Source: Trochalopteron elliotii (lineage: Eukaryota > Chordata > Aves > Passeriformes > Leiothrichidae). From it: a stretch of 64,000 nucleotides of DNA. Of the stretch, positions 25,979-38,026 are shown piece after piece. Position numbers and translations under genes: made by a program. Where the stretch lies: NCBI GenBank assembly GCA_024734555.1, contig JANPWX010000651.1, positions 2,622,718-2,686,717 on the forward strand, in the 5' to 3' direction. The notes under the pieces are model-generated. The model had not been told where the DNA came from, ran no database searches, and saw nothing but the letters and a program-made list of their open reading frames with translations. Position 1 is the first letter of the stretch. Every line of letters starts with the position of its first letter.

Positions 25979-28523
25979 ACCTTTCTTTGTCACAACCTTT
26001 CCAAACAATCCTGTTGTCTGTCTTAAAATGCAATGCCTGGAGGTTGTTTCAGGCTTGCACCCTTAGCTTCAGGATGAGGACATTTTGCCTTGTGTGGATT
26101 ATATGATGGGGAATCAGTGTCTGTGACCCCAGTGAAGGTTTCTTGGGTTTGGATTAAACCCTGAGTGAGTCATGCAGTTAAACAGGTGTTTCTGCTGCTT
26201 CAGAGCAGAAAACACTTCGGCCCTGAAGCCCTTTCAGAATCAGCTTATGTTTTTTTGCCAGCGACTCATGTGTCAGGTTCAGGCTGCAGGAATTCAGAGG
26301 AGGCTGATTGAGCCCTGATGACACCAGAGACCACTCCATAGTGGGGACTGCAGCCTCAGGAGTGGCCACTCTGCCCTTGCCCTGCCTCTCCAGCTGGAAA
26401 ACAATGCTCAGATATCAGTCTGATGAAAGAAATCCAGACTTTTTCCTACTGTAATTACAAATAAAACACATATTTGCCTTCCAGAATCACTTGGTTGCAA
26501 TTGCCAAAATGATCCTGCTCGTAATATATAGGTTATACAGAGTATGGTTGTCTGCTGAAGGATAGTTTTAAAAGTTACCAATAAAGTAGCAGTGGAAGAG
26601 TTCTCACAGTGCTCAGAAACCTGGAAATGAGAGTCAAGGACTATGGTATTACTTTTTTTTTTTTTTTAATTGGAAAGTATTTGCAAATGTGCTGGATCTG
26701 TGCAGCCACCTTTCCTTTTCTCTGCCAGCACCCACTCTGCTCTTCCTGCCTTGCACAGGGACTTGCTCCTTCTCCTTTCTAACAGCAGTGTGTCTGATTT
26801 ATTCTACAGGTTTTAAATTAGAAGGAGACTCAGCAGTAGGGAAGAAGTGATGGATTTGAGAGCAATTCTGTGGCTCTTCTTGCCTGACTCGTTAAGACAG
26901 CCTGGGTTTTTTGTTGGTTTTTGTTGGCTTTTTTTGCCTTAGAAGAAGGCAGCTGGTGCAGAACCGCAGAGGTGCTGCCTGGCTAGGCTGTGGGTGTTGT
27001 GTGTGCTGCTGTCCCTGTGGGGCACGGGGGGCTCTGGCTGCCCTGGGCACCCAGGCCAGGTGACCTGCACTGCCCAGTCCCAGGGCTGCTGCTGCTGCCT
27101 GGGTAGGGCTTGCCCTGGGCTGGATCTCAGAGGGAACAGGAGGCCCTGAGCAGCCCCAGTACTGATGGGAACATTCCCCCATGCACACAGAGCACTGTGG
27201 CAGGGTTTTGTCATCCACCAAGAGGCAAATCACAGTTCCAGCCCTGTGTTTCCTCTGATGAGGTCTCTGTGTGAAGCTGACTTGTTTGTAGCCGTGGAAA
27301 TTCTTGCTCCCATCTGGAACTGTCTGGGATTGTGGGTGAGGGCAGGCTGTGGAAATGGCAGTGGCTGATTCTTTTGCATTTTGGCTACAAGTCAGCTGTG
27401 TTCTCGTTTAACTCACTCTGTACACAGGAGTGCAGCTCCTGCAGATGTGCCTAAGTGACTTGAGAAAAGGAAGAAGTCTGAGGTTAAATATGAACTAATT
27501 GATCTTGGTGATGGTGAGCCTTTGGCTTTCTGAGTTAGAGCACCTCCTAAAGATCCCAAAAGCTCCATTTCTAGGGCAGGGGTGGGCAGTGCTTTGGCCA
27601 AGGGGGCAAACCAGGTAGGGCTGATGGTGGGGTCTGGGGTGGGACTCCCCTGCTGCTGTTTCATCATCCTGAGACGTCAGAGTCAGTGTCCAAGCTGCCT
27701 GTTGGAGGTCTCTGTTTGCTGGGGAGGTCCAGGCAGCCCCAGAGCTTCTCCTGAGCCGTGGGAGGGGCAGAGAGGCCCTGCATGTGCTGGGCAGGGTCAC
27801 ATCACAGCCCAGAGCTTGTGGGAAATGCCCTGAAATTCTCTAGGAAAACCAGGGTAGTAGAACACATTTCCACATTTCTAATCTAAAGAATTTTCCTGCA
27901 TATGCCGCCTATGGAAGAAGCTGAAGGACAGCTGGAAACGCTTCCTTTACCAAAAAGAAAGGAAAAGTCTATAAAATGAAGCAGAACAGCAAACACATAA
28001 AAAACTGGATGTGTTTGGGTTTTTTTGGAAGGTGACATGGTTTTAATTCAGCCTGATATGGGCTGTAGGGCCCAGTGTGATGAGGAAGGACCTCAGCTGG
28101 TGCTCAGTGCCAGAGCACCCCAGGGGCAGCTGAGGATGGTGGGAGCCTTGGGGTCCTGGCTGTGAGAACATCCATACCTGGAAATGACATCCTGTGGGTA
28201 TGAGTCCCTTGGATAAGGATATCACTACACCCAAACATGAGGAAATAGCTGAGGGTTGATCCATCATGCCACGGGTGTGTTCATGGTGCCTGAAATATTA
28301 GTACTGTCATGAGCATGGCATAGCACAGGCATCTCTTTGTCTTCCTGATACTGGATTTAGGCCGAGTGCCCTAGTTCATACACGCTGCTGCTCTCTTACA
28401 TAAAAGATTTTATAATTGCTCTTGACACAAGCATAAAACAAATCTAAAATTCTGAATGCCCTGGCAATGCAGAGCCTTTATTTTTGTCCGTCGCTAACAA
28501 TAATGTCTCATTTTGGCTTATAG

Positions 28524-28696
28524 GACAGAAAACTCACAAAAGTGGAGAGGCAGAGATTTAAAGAGGAAGCAGAAATGCTGAAAGGTCTACAGCATCCAAA
28601 CATTGTGAGGTTTTATGACTTCTGGGAATCTTGTGCAAAAGGCAAAAGATGCATCGTGCTGGTTACGGAGCTGATGACCTCTGGAACGCTGAAGAC
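28524..28696 (+). CDS. WNK2: WNK2 exon 2: kinase N-lobe, alpha-C helix
   Basis: 173 nt, acceptor CTTATAG|GAC, donor AAGAC|GTAAGT, phase 0 to 2. Encodes codons 101-157 plus two bases of a Thr: [35 protein letters not shown] and [13 protein letters not shown]. The Glu of the alpha-C helix (within FKEEAEML) and the hinge region lie here. YDFWES supports WNK2 over WNK1. Confidence 0.97.
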
Positions 28697-29664
28697 GTAA
28701 GTACTGCACTCCTGGCAAGGGGCTAAGAATAGCAGCAGACATTTATAGCAAAATCCTACTTTCCTATGCTGAAAAAAGCCATCTCCAGATAAAAGCAAAA
28801 AATGGAGCTGTTCTCTGGTGTCAGTCATTTGTCCCCGCATCTGAACCGCAGCGATTTGACAGCGGGATTTTGGCCTCCATCTCTCTGTGCCTGCTCCTCT
28901 GTTTTGGTTATGCAACTCAGAGCTGCTCTCTGGCGTGTTTCATCTTCCGCCTGTGACGTTTGCCTTTGTCAGGGTGTGTTTGGGGCTTGCTTTTGTGCTT
29001 GTATTTGCATGTTTTGTTAGGGAATTCAAATGGAATAGCACTTGAATGGTAGAATCTCTTCGAGGCTGAAGGTGCTCTAGGTTATCTCCTAAACAGCATT
29101 AATTAATAGCTTCTGGTACTGACAGTCTTGTTAAGGTTGATATAAAGCAGTTGGCATGGATTCTGGAACAGATTTTCAGCCCCAATGGGAGCAGTACTCA
29201 GCCAGTGTGCTGCTCTGCCAGTGCATTAGCAGGCCCTGCATCTTCCCCAAATGTCCCCTCCCAACCAGCACTTCAGGTAAATGGAAAGAAGTGCAGGTGC
29301 ATGGTGCAAAGGGCCCAGTCTTGTGGTTAAAATTAAACTTCAGTATTCTTCTCATTTGAAATACATGAACATATTCTAAAGCTGTTCTCTACGTGAAATG
29401 AATTGCTGAACTATTAGACTTTCAAAATATTTGGTTGTATTTGCACCAAAAATGCTTATTATCATCCTCCCTAAAACTGAATGCTCTAATTCCTCCTTTG
29501 AAAAGATCTATTTCATTCAATTTTGGGATATTTCTGTGCTGCTCTTGTGGCATCTAATAAGGGGCTTTTATCCATAATGGAGTTTCAGCTGTTAAAGCCC
29601 CTCAAATCTCTAATAAAATGTTTTCACTGCCTTGATACCCATTTGTGTGTATGTTGTATTCTAG
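28697..29664 (+). other. WNK2: WNK2 intron 2
   Basis: 968 bases from GTAAGT to TTCTAG. Mostly unique sequence. A vaguely CR1-like stretch near 29050-29090 is too diverged to call. No RNA gene or ORF of note. Confidence 0.9.
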
Positions 29665-29885
29665 GTATCTGAAGAGATTTAAAGTGATGAAACCTAAAGT
29701 CCTTCGGAGTTGGTGTCGGCAAATCCTGAAGGGTCTTCTTTTCTTGCACACAAGAACTCCACCAATAATTCACAGAGACTTGAAATGTGATAATATTTTT
29801 ATTACTGGACCAACTGGATCTGTGAAAATAGGCGACTTGGGTCTGGCAACACTCAAGAGAGCTTCATTTGCCAAAAGTGTCATAG
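29665..29885 (+). CDS. WNK2: WNK2 exon 3: catalytic loop, DLG motif and activation loop
   Basis: 221 nt, acceptor TTCTAG|GTATCTG, donor ATAG|GTAATG, phase 2 to 1. Encodes codons 159-231. Visible motifs are the catalytic loop HRDLKCDN (catalytic Asp at codon 196), the DLG magnesium motif (codons 215-217, in place of DFG) and KRASFAKSV with the two activation-loop serines (codons 225 and 229). The leucines of GDLGL correspond to the chloride-binding pocket described for WNK1. RFKV near the start matches an RFxV pattern but is a structural part of the kinase fold. MKPKVL is WNK2-type. Confidence 0.97.
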
Positions 29886-30322
29886 GTAATGCTCCTGTTC
29901 TCCCTCAGTCAGTATCGTGGCTCCCTATTGAACATCTGTTCCCATTTTGCAGTAGTGGCTTTTGAGTTGCAGATTGGTAATGGAGGTTAAAGTGGTTTGG
30001 GACTGTTGCCTTTATACCACTATAAAAATGGGAATCAGTAGGTAATGGTATCATAACTTCCTCTTCTCCTTCCTCTTGTATGATCCTTAATGCATAGAGA
30101 GCCCAGTACCAGTGAAGTCAAAACAACAGAAATTTCAGATATGTGCTTGGGTGCTGTGGGTCTGCTTAACCTCATTGGTTTTAGTAAACTCACATTTGTT
30201 AATGTTTGTTAAGTTTCTCTAATTTTTGACTCCTAGTAACTGGTGACATTTTTCTCTGTTGAGGGTCAGTATTTCATCAAATAATTTTTTTGCAGGGTAA
30301 CAATTTTTGTGGGACATAATGG

Positions 30323-30511
30323 AATAATATCAATAATAACAATACTGGGAATAATACAAGTAATACCAATATTTGCAATAATTCCAGAGGTACCAATACT
30401 GGGAATAATATCAGTAGTACCAATACAAGGAATAGGATCAGTAGTACCTATATTAGGAGTAACATCAGTAATACCAGTATTGGTAAGATTATTCATAATA
30501 CTCATACAGGT
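30323..30511. repeat. 27-bp tandem minisatellite, about 7 units
   Basis: Seven consecutive 27-base units begin at 30323, 30350, 30377, 30404, 30431, 30458 and 30485. Most start AATAAT or similar, carry TACCAATA or a variant in the middle and end GGG or AGG. Divergence between units is moderate, and the last unit is the most degraded. The array is AT-rich and translates as a 9-residue Ile/Val/Pro-rich repeat on the + strand. No function is implied. Confidence 0.9.
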
Positions 30512-31411
30512 TTTTGTAAAATCAGTTGTGAACAGAACATCATCAAAATACACTCATGTCTGAAAGCAATTTGACACTGGAAGGGCTGCAGGATGCTGGC
30601 AGAGTGTCTGCATTCATTTTGGCAATAAAACTGAGCTAATAATTTTCCTGAGTAGCACTGCTCCAAGGAGAGACTGAAGGAGGCTTGGAAGCAGTGGTGA
30701 TGTGTAATGCTGCCCCCTCTGCAGAGGGAGCAGCTCCAAAGGCACATCAGAGCTGCATTTCATGTGGCTGGGAGGGATGGAGGCAGCTCCTTGAGGGAGC
30801 CCAGCCAGGGCAAAGCTGCTCCTGCTGCCAACAGCAGCTGGGTGCTGAACAGCTGCACCTTTAGCTGGTATGCTGAAGGGTGCTTGTAGGTATTCCTTTC
30901 CACCCCAAGGAATGGGAGGAAATGTCGTTTCTGTCCTGTTTTGGAATGATGCCAAGTATTCCATTTGCTGCTCAGACTACTGCTATCACTTTTTCAGATA
31001 GGTTTGTTTTAAATGCTCTGTAATTCATGAGATTCAGTCCTGCTGCTGAGTTGTGTTCCTTCTAAAGCAAGGCAGCAGCTCCAAAATAATTCCCTCTGGC
31101 AGCTGTTAACCCTTTCTGAGCAGCAGCCTCTGCCGTGGTGACAGCTGGAACAAACACCCAGAGAGAGGGACTGCACTGAGCCCCCTTGACACGGGTCTGG
31201 CTGGTTTGCTAAGGCTGGAGGAGTGAGTGGCTTTGAAGTGGAAGGAACATAAGCAAGGGAAGAGATCATTCTTGAATTTTGCAAAATTAATTTCTTATAT
31301 AAAATGCTTGTTCATGAGTTTGGTCTAGTCTATTTCAGAAATGTGTGCAAAAGCAGACCCCAATTTTGAGGGTTGTCCTTTATGCTATTTTAAAAGAGTT
31401 TAGGACAAGTC

Positions 31412-31558
31412 AGAGAATCCTAGAATGGTTTGGATTGGAAGGGGTCTTAAAGATCATCTTGTTTGCCATGGCTGGGATGCCTTGCACCAGCCCAGACTGC
31501 TCCAAGCTCCATCCAGCCTGCCCTGGGACACCTCCAGGGATGGGATTCCCTCAATTTC
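31412..31558 (-). repeat. CR1 LINE 3' fragment (minus), left arm of inverted pair
   Basis: Starts GAGAATCCTAGAATGGTTTG, then GATTGGAAGGGGTCTTAAAG, then GCCCAGACTGCTCCAAGCTC and CCTCCAGGGATGGGATTCCC. It faces the copy starting at 31589. Confidence 0.88.
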
Positions 31559-31588
31559 TTTAGGGATTTGGGTGATGGCTGGTAACTG

Positions 31589-31822
31589 GAGAGGGGAGAT
31601 TTAGATTGGATATTAGGAAGAAACATGTTACTGTGAGGGTAGGCAGGCCCTGGCACAGGGTGCCCAGAGAAGATGTGGCTGTCCCTGGATCCCTGGCAGT
31701 GCCCAAGGCCAGGTTGGATGGGGCTGGGAGCAGCCTGGGACAGTGGAAGGTGTCCCTGCCTGTAGCAGAGGGTGGATGAAATGATCTTTAAGTGCCTTCC
31801 AATCCAAAACATCCTGGGATAT
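31589..31822 (+). repeat. CR1 LINE 3' fragment (plus), right arm of inverted pair
   Basis: Contains TTTAGATTGGATATTAGGAA, GTAGGCAGGCCCTGGCACAG, AGGCCAGGTTGGATGGGGC and GACAGTGGAAGGTGTCCCTG, ending near CCTTCCAATCCAAAACATCC. Its 3' half is the reverse complement of the neighbouring minus copy. Confidence 0.9.
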
Positions 31823-32854
31823 GCCAGAACTATTTTGTTCTGATTATGTGTTACTTTAGTTACAGTTGTGCTTTAGCTGCTGATTAGTGATGATGTAACA
31901 AAGTACTGGTGGGATCTGCCAGGGCTGGGGCAATCTGGGTGCTGGGACTGAACAGGGAGACTTTATCTGGGTCTTTCTCATGGTCCAAGACCCGCCTCTC
32001 TCCTTTTGGCATCCCAACAGCTTGTTGCTACTGTCCCTTGACACACCATTGCATTGATCTTGTTTCCTTCATCTTTTCTGTGTAGAAAGGAAATAAACCA
32101 GTCATTACTCCTAAGTGTGAATTACAGTATGAAATACAGTTCCTGGAATCAATTATCCAAGTGTTAATAGTTTTCTGTTTCGCTTTATAAGCCCCCCCTT
32201 TTCAGAGTAGTTTGCTGAGCAGATGTTGCAGGTGTTGGAAGTTGCTGCTTGTCCCCAAGCTGCAGCTCCCAGTGCCTCCCTTCATATTTACCCAGTTGCA
32301 TCAGATTCCTGACACCCTAATCCCTGTTGAGTAGGACCTTGTTCTTTGAGTAGCCTCATTGATTTGTCCCACTAAACCAGTGACAGAATTAGGTTTGATG
32401 TTTTGTGCATGACTCTGTAGGTGATTTGTGATACTACTGGCTTTCAAAGTGCTGTCTGCCTGCTGGTGGTTACTCTGTATCTCTGGAGGAAAGAAAAAAC
32501 ACGCAAATTTGCACTGCTAAAAACAAGAGTGAAGGTTCTGGTTTCTTCTCCCCTTTTCACCTCCCCAGCCCTGTACACATCCTTCTCTCCAGCCAGCCAG
32601 AAACCCTTCCATCATTTTAGCATGGGCAGGAAATAGACCATAGCTCATTTTCTTGTTCATTCTTTTTCTTCCCCATCCCCCTGCCCTGCTTCCCCCCTCT
32701 GGAATATTGTCAGCAAGCCATGGGCATGGAGGTGCCTACACTGACCTGGGATTTCCTCCCTGGGGAATGCTGGAGCTCCTTTGAAATGATCTTGCATGCA
32801 CCTATACACAGTTGTGCTGGGCACACTTCTTACAGTGAAAAAGCTTGTGGTTAA

Positions 32855-33334
<480 letters not shown>

Positions 33335-33620
33335 TGATGCTTGGTGATTTAACTCTTCTTGGAGTGTTGCTTTCAACACAGAGCCACTCAGAAATAATTC
33401 TAAAGGCCACCAAAGGCTTCAGAAACTGCTCAGCAGTGCAGTTATCTTTATGCTGTGGCTGTAGCAGCTCCCTTGGCATTGCAGGGAGGCGAGTGTGTGC
33501 AGCCATGGCTCTGCTGGCTGTGTTCTGCACCATGGGCTGCCTGCAAACCATGCTGCAGCTTCTCAGAGACATGGAATGGCCTTGATGGCTCAGGGGAGTT
33601 CCTTGCCTCTGTCCTTGTTA

Positions 33621-33749
33621 CTCAAGGCCAGGTTGGAGCTTGGACCTCTGCCTGGTCTAGTGAAGGTGTCCCTGCCCATTACGGGGAGGTTGGAATGAGA
33701 TGGTCTTTAAGGTGCCTTCCAACCCAAACCATTCTGTGATTCTGTGATC
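33621..33749 (+). repeat. CR1 LINE 3' end (plus orientation)
   Basis: CTCAAGGCCAGGTTGGAGC, GAAGGTGTCCCTGCCCAT, GGTGCCTTCCAACCCAAACC and the tail ATTCTGTGATTCTGTGATC. The tail is intact. Located about 550 bases after the exon 4 donor. Confidence 0.92.
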
Positions 33750-36700
33750 TTAGAGCCACATGGGTACTCTGTTGTTATTTTGTGGTCCTTTATCACAGTG
33801 TTTATTACCTTTGCACAAGGGATGTTGGCTCTGTTTTGGTCTGGTCCTTCAGATATGACCTAAATGCTGCCAGTGTGGGCGGCTTAGGGGACACCACCTC
33901 GGACTCTGGAGTTTCACAGAGTGGCTACAAGAGGCTCTTCTGACTTTAGGCTCTGTGGCCTCATGTCCTGCATGAGATGGGTCAGGTACCCAGTATGGCC
34001 GTGGGAGCTGGTGTCACTGGGAATGTGTGTGTGCACTTGGAGCCAGGGAGAACATCAAGCCCTTCATTGCTCCATGTATCCACAGAAGCTCTGTGCACAC
34101 CTCGTAGCCATCTGGAATATTGGTAATTAAGACTTTGCAAGGCTCCTAAGCCTCATTTATCAGAGCAATATCCAAGACGGCAAAGAATAATGATTAATCA
34201 GAGGATCCCTAATTAGATGTTATATTTCAATTTTTAGACTTAAGTAGCCATTTTTTTTAAACACTGATGGAAGCCTGAGCCAGCTCATTTTCTATGGCAG
34301 TAACCTTTACAGAGCTCAGGATTAGATGGTAAATTATTACAGTTTTGTAAAACTGACTTTATGCTGGCAGCTTCAGAGGGGTGGGAGATGGTGTTTATCA
34401 CATGAAACATGCAGTGGCAGAGAAGGTGTGGGGAGGTCGTTGTAAGGGGTATTTCTGAAGCAGAACTGTCTGCCAGGGAAAGCTGAAGACAAAAGCATCA
34501 GGTACCAGCACAGAGGGTGTGCAGTTTTCATCTGAATTTGGGGTAGAAGCAGCAGGAGCAAAGGCACCAGGATTCCTTAGATGGCAAAATTGGCATTGCA
34601 GTTTTTCCAAGGAAAGGGTTAACCAGCTCCCTGTGGAGTGGAGAAAGCCCTGTCAAATGCCATGAGCTGCACAACTGTCAGGCAGGAAGGAGGAGCAGGG
34701 GGTGGACCTCTGGGGTGAGGGTGCAGGAGGAGCCTGGTCCTGGGGGAGATCCTCTGTCCCAGGAGGAACCTTGTGGTGGCTCAACAGCCTCTCTAGCGTT
34801 GCTACATCTGCAGGGGAGCTGCGACAGGAGGGACCCTGCTCCGAGCAGCGTGAGTGCCCTGTGGGCTCTGAGGGAGGCAGCAGCTGAGGAGGAGGTGCAG
34901 GAGTTTGGGGTGTGGGGTCCTGAGCCAGCACCATGCCCTGGGGTCTGCCCTGGGCTGGGGCACTGGCTGCAAACAGACAAAGTAACTCTGAAATCACTTG
35001 GATGAAGAGTTGGGACTGGTGATGCGGCAGCTTGTGCGAGCCTTGGGGCTTATAGACTGAAATACAGTTGAAAATGAACCCAAGAGGCTGAATGAGGTTG
35101 TTTTCTTCCAGTATTAGGTTAGGTTTGGGTCTCACTAGAGCAGAAGGTGGCTCTGACCTTCTTGGATGAAGAGGATGCAGAGCCCCTGAACACTGCAGCT
35201 TCTCAGTGAGACTTTTACTTCTTTATGAAGCTGGGGCTTTTTTGCACCAGAAACATAAATACTATTTCTAGTATTTTAAATTGAGGGTCAGTGCATTGTG
35301 AAACGTGTTTCCTATGTCTAGCTGCCTGATGCCTTTATTTAAAATGTACAAAATAAATTCACTTTCTTTTCCTGCCTTGGGCTCAGCATTGCAGTGACAA
35401 CCACCAGAGGTATTGATAGCATCCATAGGGGTTGGAATTGCTGGCTAGAGTTTGCATCAAGGAGTGACAACCAACAAGATCTTTAGACTGCCTACCTTCT
35501 GTTGGGTCCCACTGAGCTGGCATTCCCTCTGCTGCCCAGCACAGGCAGGGCATGATTTGGGATTTGCCACTATAATATCTTTTTCAGCAGTTTCTACTCT
35601 GTGTCCAAACACTCTACCATGCCCTTGCCTGCTGCTAGGACACGAGATACACCTCAGGTCCTGGCTGTCCAAGTCACTCACGTTGGTTGTCATTATTGGT
35701 GTAGAAAATGTAAACATTAACTTTCTGGGACATTGTTATTTCAGCATATGTCACATTCTGCATGTCTGTAGTGCAAGATTATTACACTTAATTTATTTCA
35801 GTGACCTTTTATTGTGCCTGACCATATTCTTATGCCTTAATTGCTGCTTTAATTTTTGCATTCCTGTTTTTTCCACATGTGCCTGTATGTTTGCAGTTGT
35901 CCAGGATGAGGTGGTCAGGTCAGGTTTGGGAATGTGCAGAGGGGCTCGTTTCTCTGCCAGAGGAGACATGCTTGCTCCAGCTTGTCACCTCTCTGTGCCC
36001 TTTCATCCCTAATGATGGAGTGTAAACATTAAAAAAGTGGATATGTACTGTAAATAGAAAACACATCTTTCCCAAGCAGAGGGGCCAAGCCACATTTACC
36101 ACAGCTCACTTTGAAGTGATTTCCTGGTCAGCATATTTGCAGTGCTCTTCGTTCTGATGCCATAATCTCATTTTTCATGCATAACTTGACGGTTTTTCTT
36201 ACTCAGATTTTTTTTGTGTTTAATCATTCTGCCAAGTGATTTTGATGTAGACAATAGTGATGAAACATCGGAATCTGTGACCTTCCCAGGCTGCTCCAGC
36301 CCAGTGTTTTCTTAGGGATGTGCTGCAGAGTGCACAGCAGAGCAGCAGCATCTCCAGGCAGTTCCTGGCCATCTCCTTGGGTTTAAGGGTACAGACCTGT
36401 GCTTCAGAGCAGCCCACCCTGGACAGTGTTCTGGTTTGCATGTGAAGCTTTCACTTTGTTTGTTCTCATCAACTGCTGGAGGTTTTCTCAGTGTTCTCAA
36501 GCTGTATGCCATAGTGCACACAGACACAGTAAATGCAGACACAATGACAGCAGGCAAATAATGCTGTGAATGTCATTGCATGGACTTCTTGTGGATTTTG
36601 GAGATCTTCTTAGATCTGCAGGTAATCCTCTTAGCTTCACATTAAGGTGGAGCACCATTCTGGAGTGAAACAGAGATGAGTTTATAATTATGCACAGTGA

Positions 36701-37929
36701 TGTCATGGAACAAAGTCCTGCTAAAACTGAGAGCTTCACCCTCATTTCAGTGACTTCAGAGAATGTGTGCCAGGGTGCACTGTCAGTTGGAAACATGGCT
36801 ACAGCTTTTTTGGTAGAAAGCTTTTTCCTTTTTTAGGAATGACATGAGCCCAGAGTTACCTTGAGGGGGAAGGTGGAGTGGTATCCCAGAGCAGGCTGTC
36901 TCTGGGCTGGGAGGGCACTTCCAGGGCCCAGGAAAGCCTCTAGAAAGCTGACTGACGTGGGTCAGAAGTGCCAGTGACTTGTGTGGCATTCGCTGTGTCC
37001 CTTCAGAGCATCACGTGCTGCTCTGCCAAAGTGTGCTCTGCTGATGGAAAATGGCAAGAGGCTGTTTTTAGACCCTGCAGAACAAGCAGCATGTTTCTTC
37101 CCTCACCATGAAGGAGACAACTCCAATGTCTGTATGTGTCTGGCTGTAGACTCAGCTGCCTTGTACTGGAGGGCAATGGATCACAAATCTAATTGCTCCA
37201 GAAGGAAGGGGGTGGGAATAAGTGGTGGTGAGGGAGTCAGAATAAATCATCCTGTTTGAGACAGAGAAATTCTCAAAAGGGAAATTATTTGATCTCTCAT
37301 TTTGCTCTTGGTTTATATATGTGTGTATATATTTTAACATTTAAGGAACTTGTATTATCCTTATGCCCCTTATGCCACCCAGCAAGCCCTGCCTTTCACA
37401 TGTGGTGGCATTGAGTTTATTTTAATTTATAAGAGGCTGTGCAGCTTTCAAACGGTCATGGATAATTTCTTAGCTAATACACTTTGAATTTTGGTGCCAT
37501 GTTTCCTTGGGAATGCTCAGGGAAGACAGATGGCTTCTGTTGAGGTGAATGAGATGAGTCCTTTGATAGCAAATAGAATCCCCCTTCATTGTCAGGGGCA
37601 CTGTGCTGCAGGGCAGGGTTTGCAGCATCCCAGTGAGATGGCCTTGGAGAGTTTAATGAAGAATAAGGAACAAAAGCATCTTATAGCTCAAGGACAGGGA
37701 GAAAACACTTTGGCAAAGCTGCTCTGTTCAGTATTTCACTCCACATGTTTTGTCCTTGTTTGTTTTAGTCATCTATTCATAGCTTAGCTGTTCAGCAGAA
37801 TAACACAATGGATGTTTGGAGAGGAGTTGGTGTTCCATCCAGAGAAGGGGAAAATAAAGTGTTGGTGGAAGAGTTGCTTTTTGTATTTGTGGAAGCAATT
37901 TGTAAGGTCAATGTTGGGAGCCAGTCAGA

Positions 37930-38026
37930 GGGATCTGCTGCTCTGGGCACCCTGTGCCAGGCCCTCCCCACCATCACAGGGAGGAATTTCTTCCTTATGT
38001 CCAATCTAAACCTGCCTCTCACCAGG
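37930..38026 (-). repeat. Internal CR1 fragment (minus orientation)
   Basis: CTCTGGGCACCCTGTGCCAG, then CACAGGGAGGAATTTCTTCC, then CCAATCTAAACCTGCCTCTC. It lacks the terminal tail, so it is an internal remnant. Confidence 0.8.

Larger units (their letters stand above)
301..28523 (+). other. WNK2: WNK2 intron 1 (28.2 kb)
   Basis: Starts GTAAGC and ends TTATAG before exon 2. No exon-like conserved coding was recognised. It holds homopolymer T runs (T21 at 326-346, T16 at 1050-1065), a (GTT)n patch at 11701-11726, C13 at 15856-15868 and an A-rich CAAA patch at 18871-18920. It also holds CR1 fragments near 8.35, 12.95, 20.56, 21.5, 22.8 and 25.7 kb. Most of the rest is unique, moderately AT-rich sequence with no recognisable element. 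Stretches of about 7 kb (roughly 960-8340) and 4 kb (8560-12950) lack obvious repeats, and I see nothing definite in them. Antisense or sense ORFs there are short and carry no known domain. Confidence 0.9.

Noticed and set aside
301..28523. tRNA, snoRNA, miRNA or CRISPR-like arrays in intron 1
   Set aside because: No A/B-box tRNA pattern, C/D or H/ACA box set or regularly spaced repeat array was seen. A structured-RNA search could not be run.
29665..29965. ORF continuing past exon 3 (to 29965) as a real C-terminus
   Set aside because: The donor at ATAG|GTAATG and the conserved continuation [10 protein letters not shown] in exon 4 show splicing. Readthrough is intronic.
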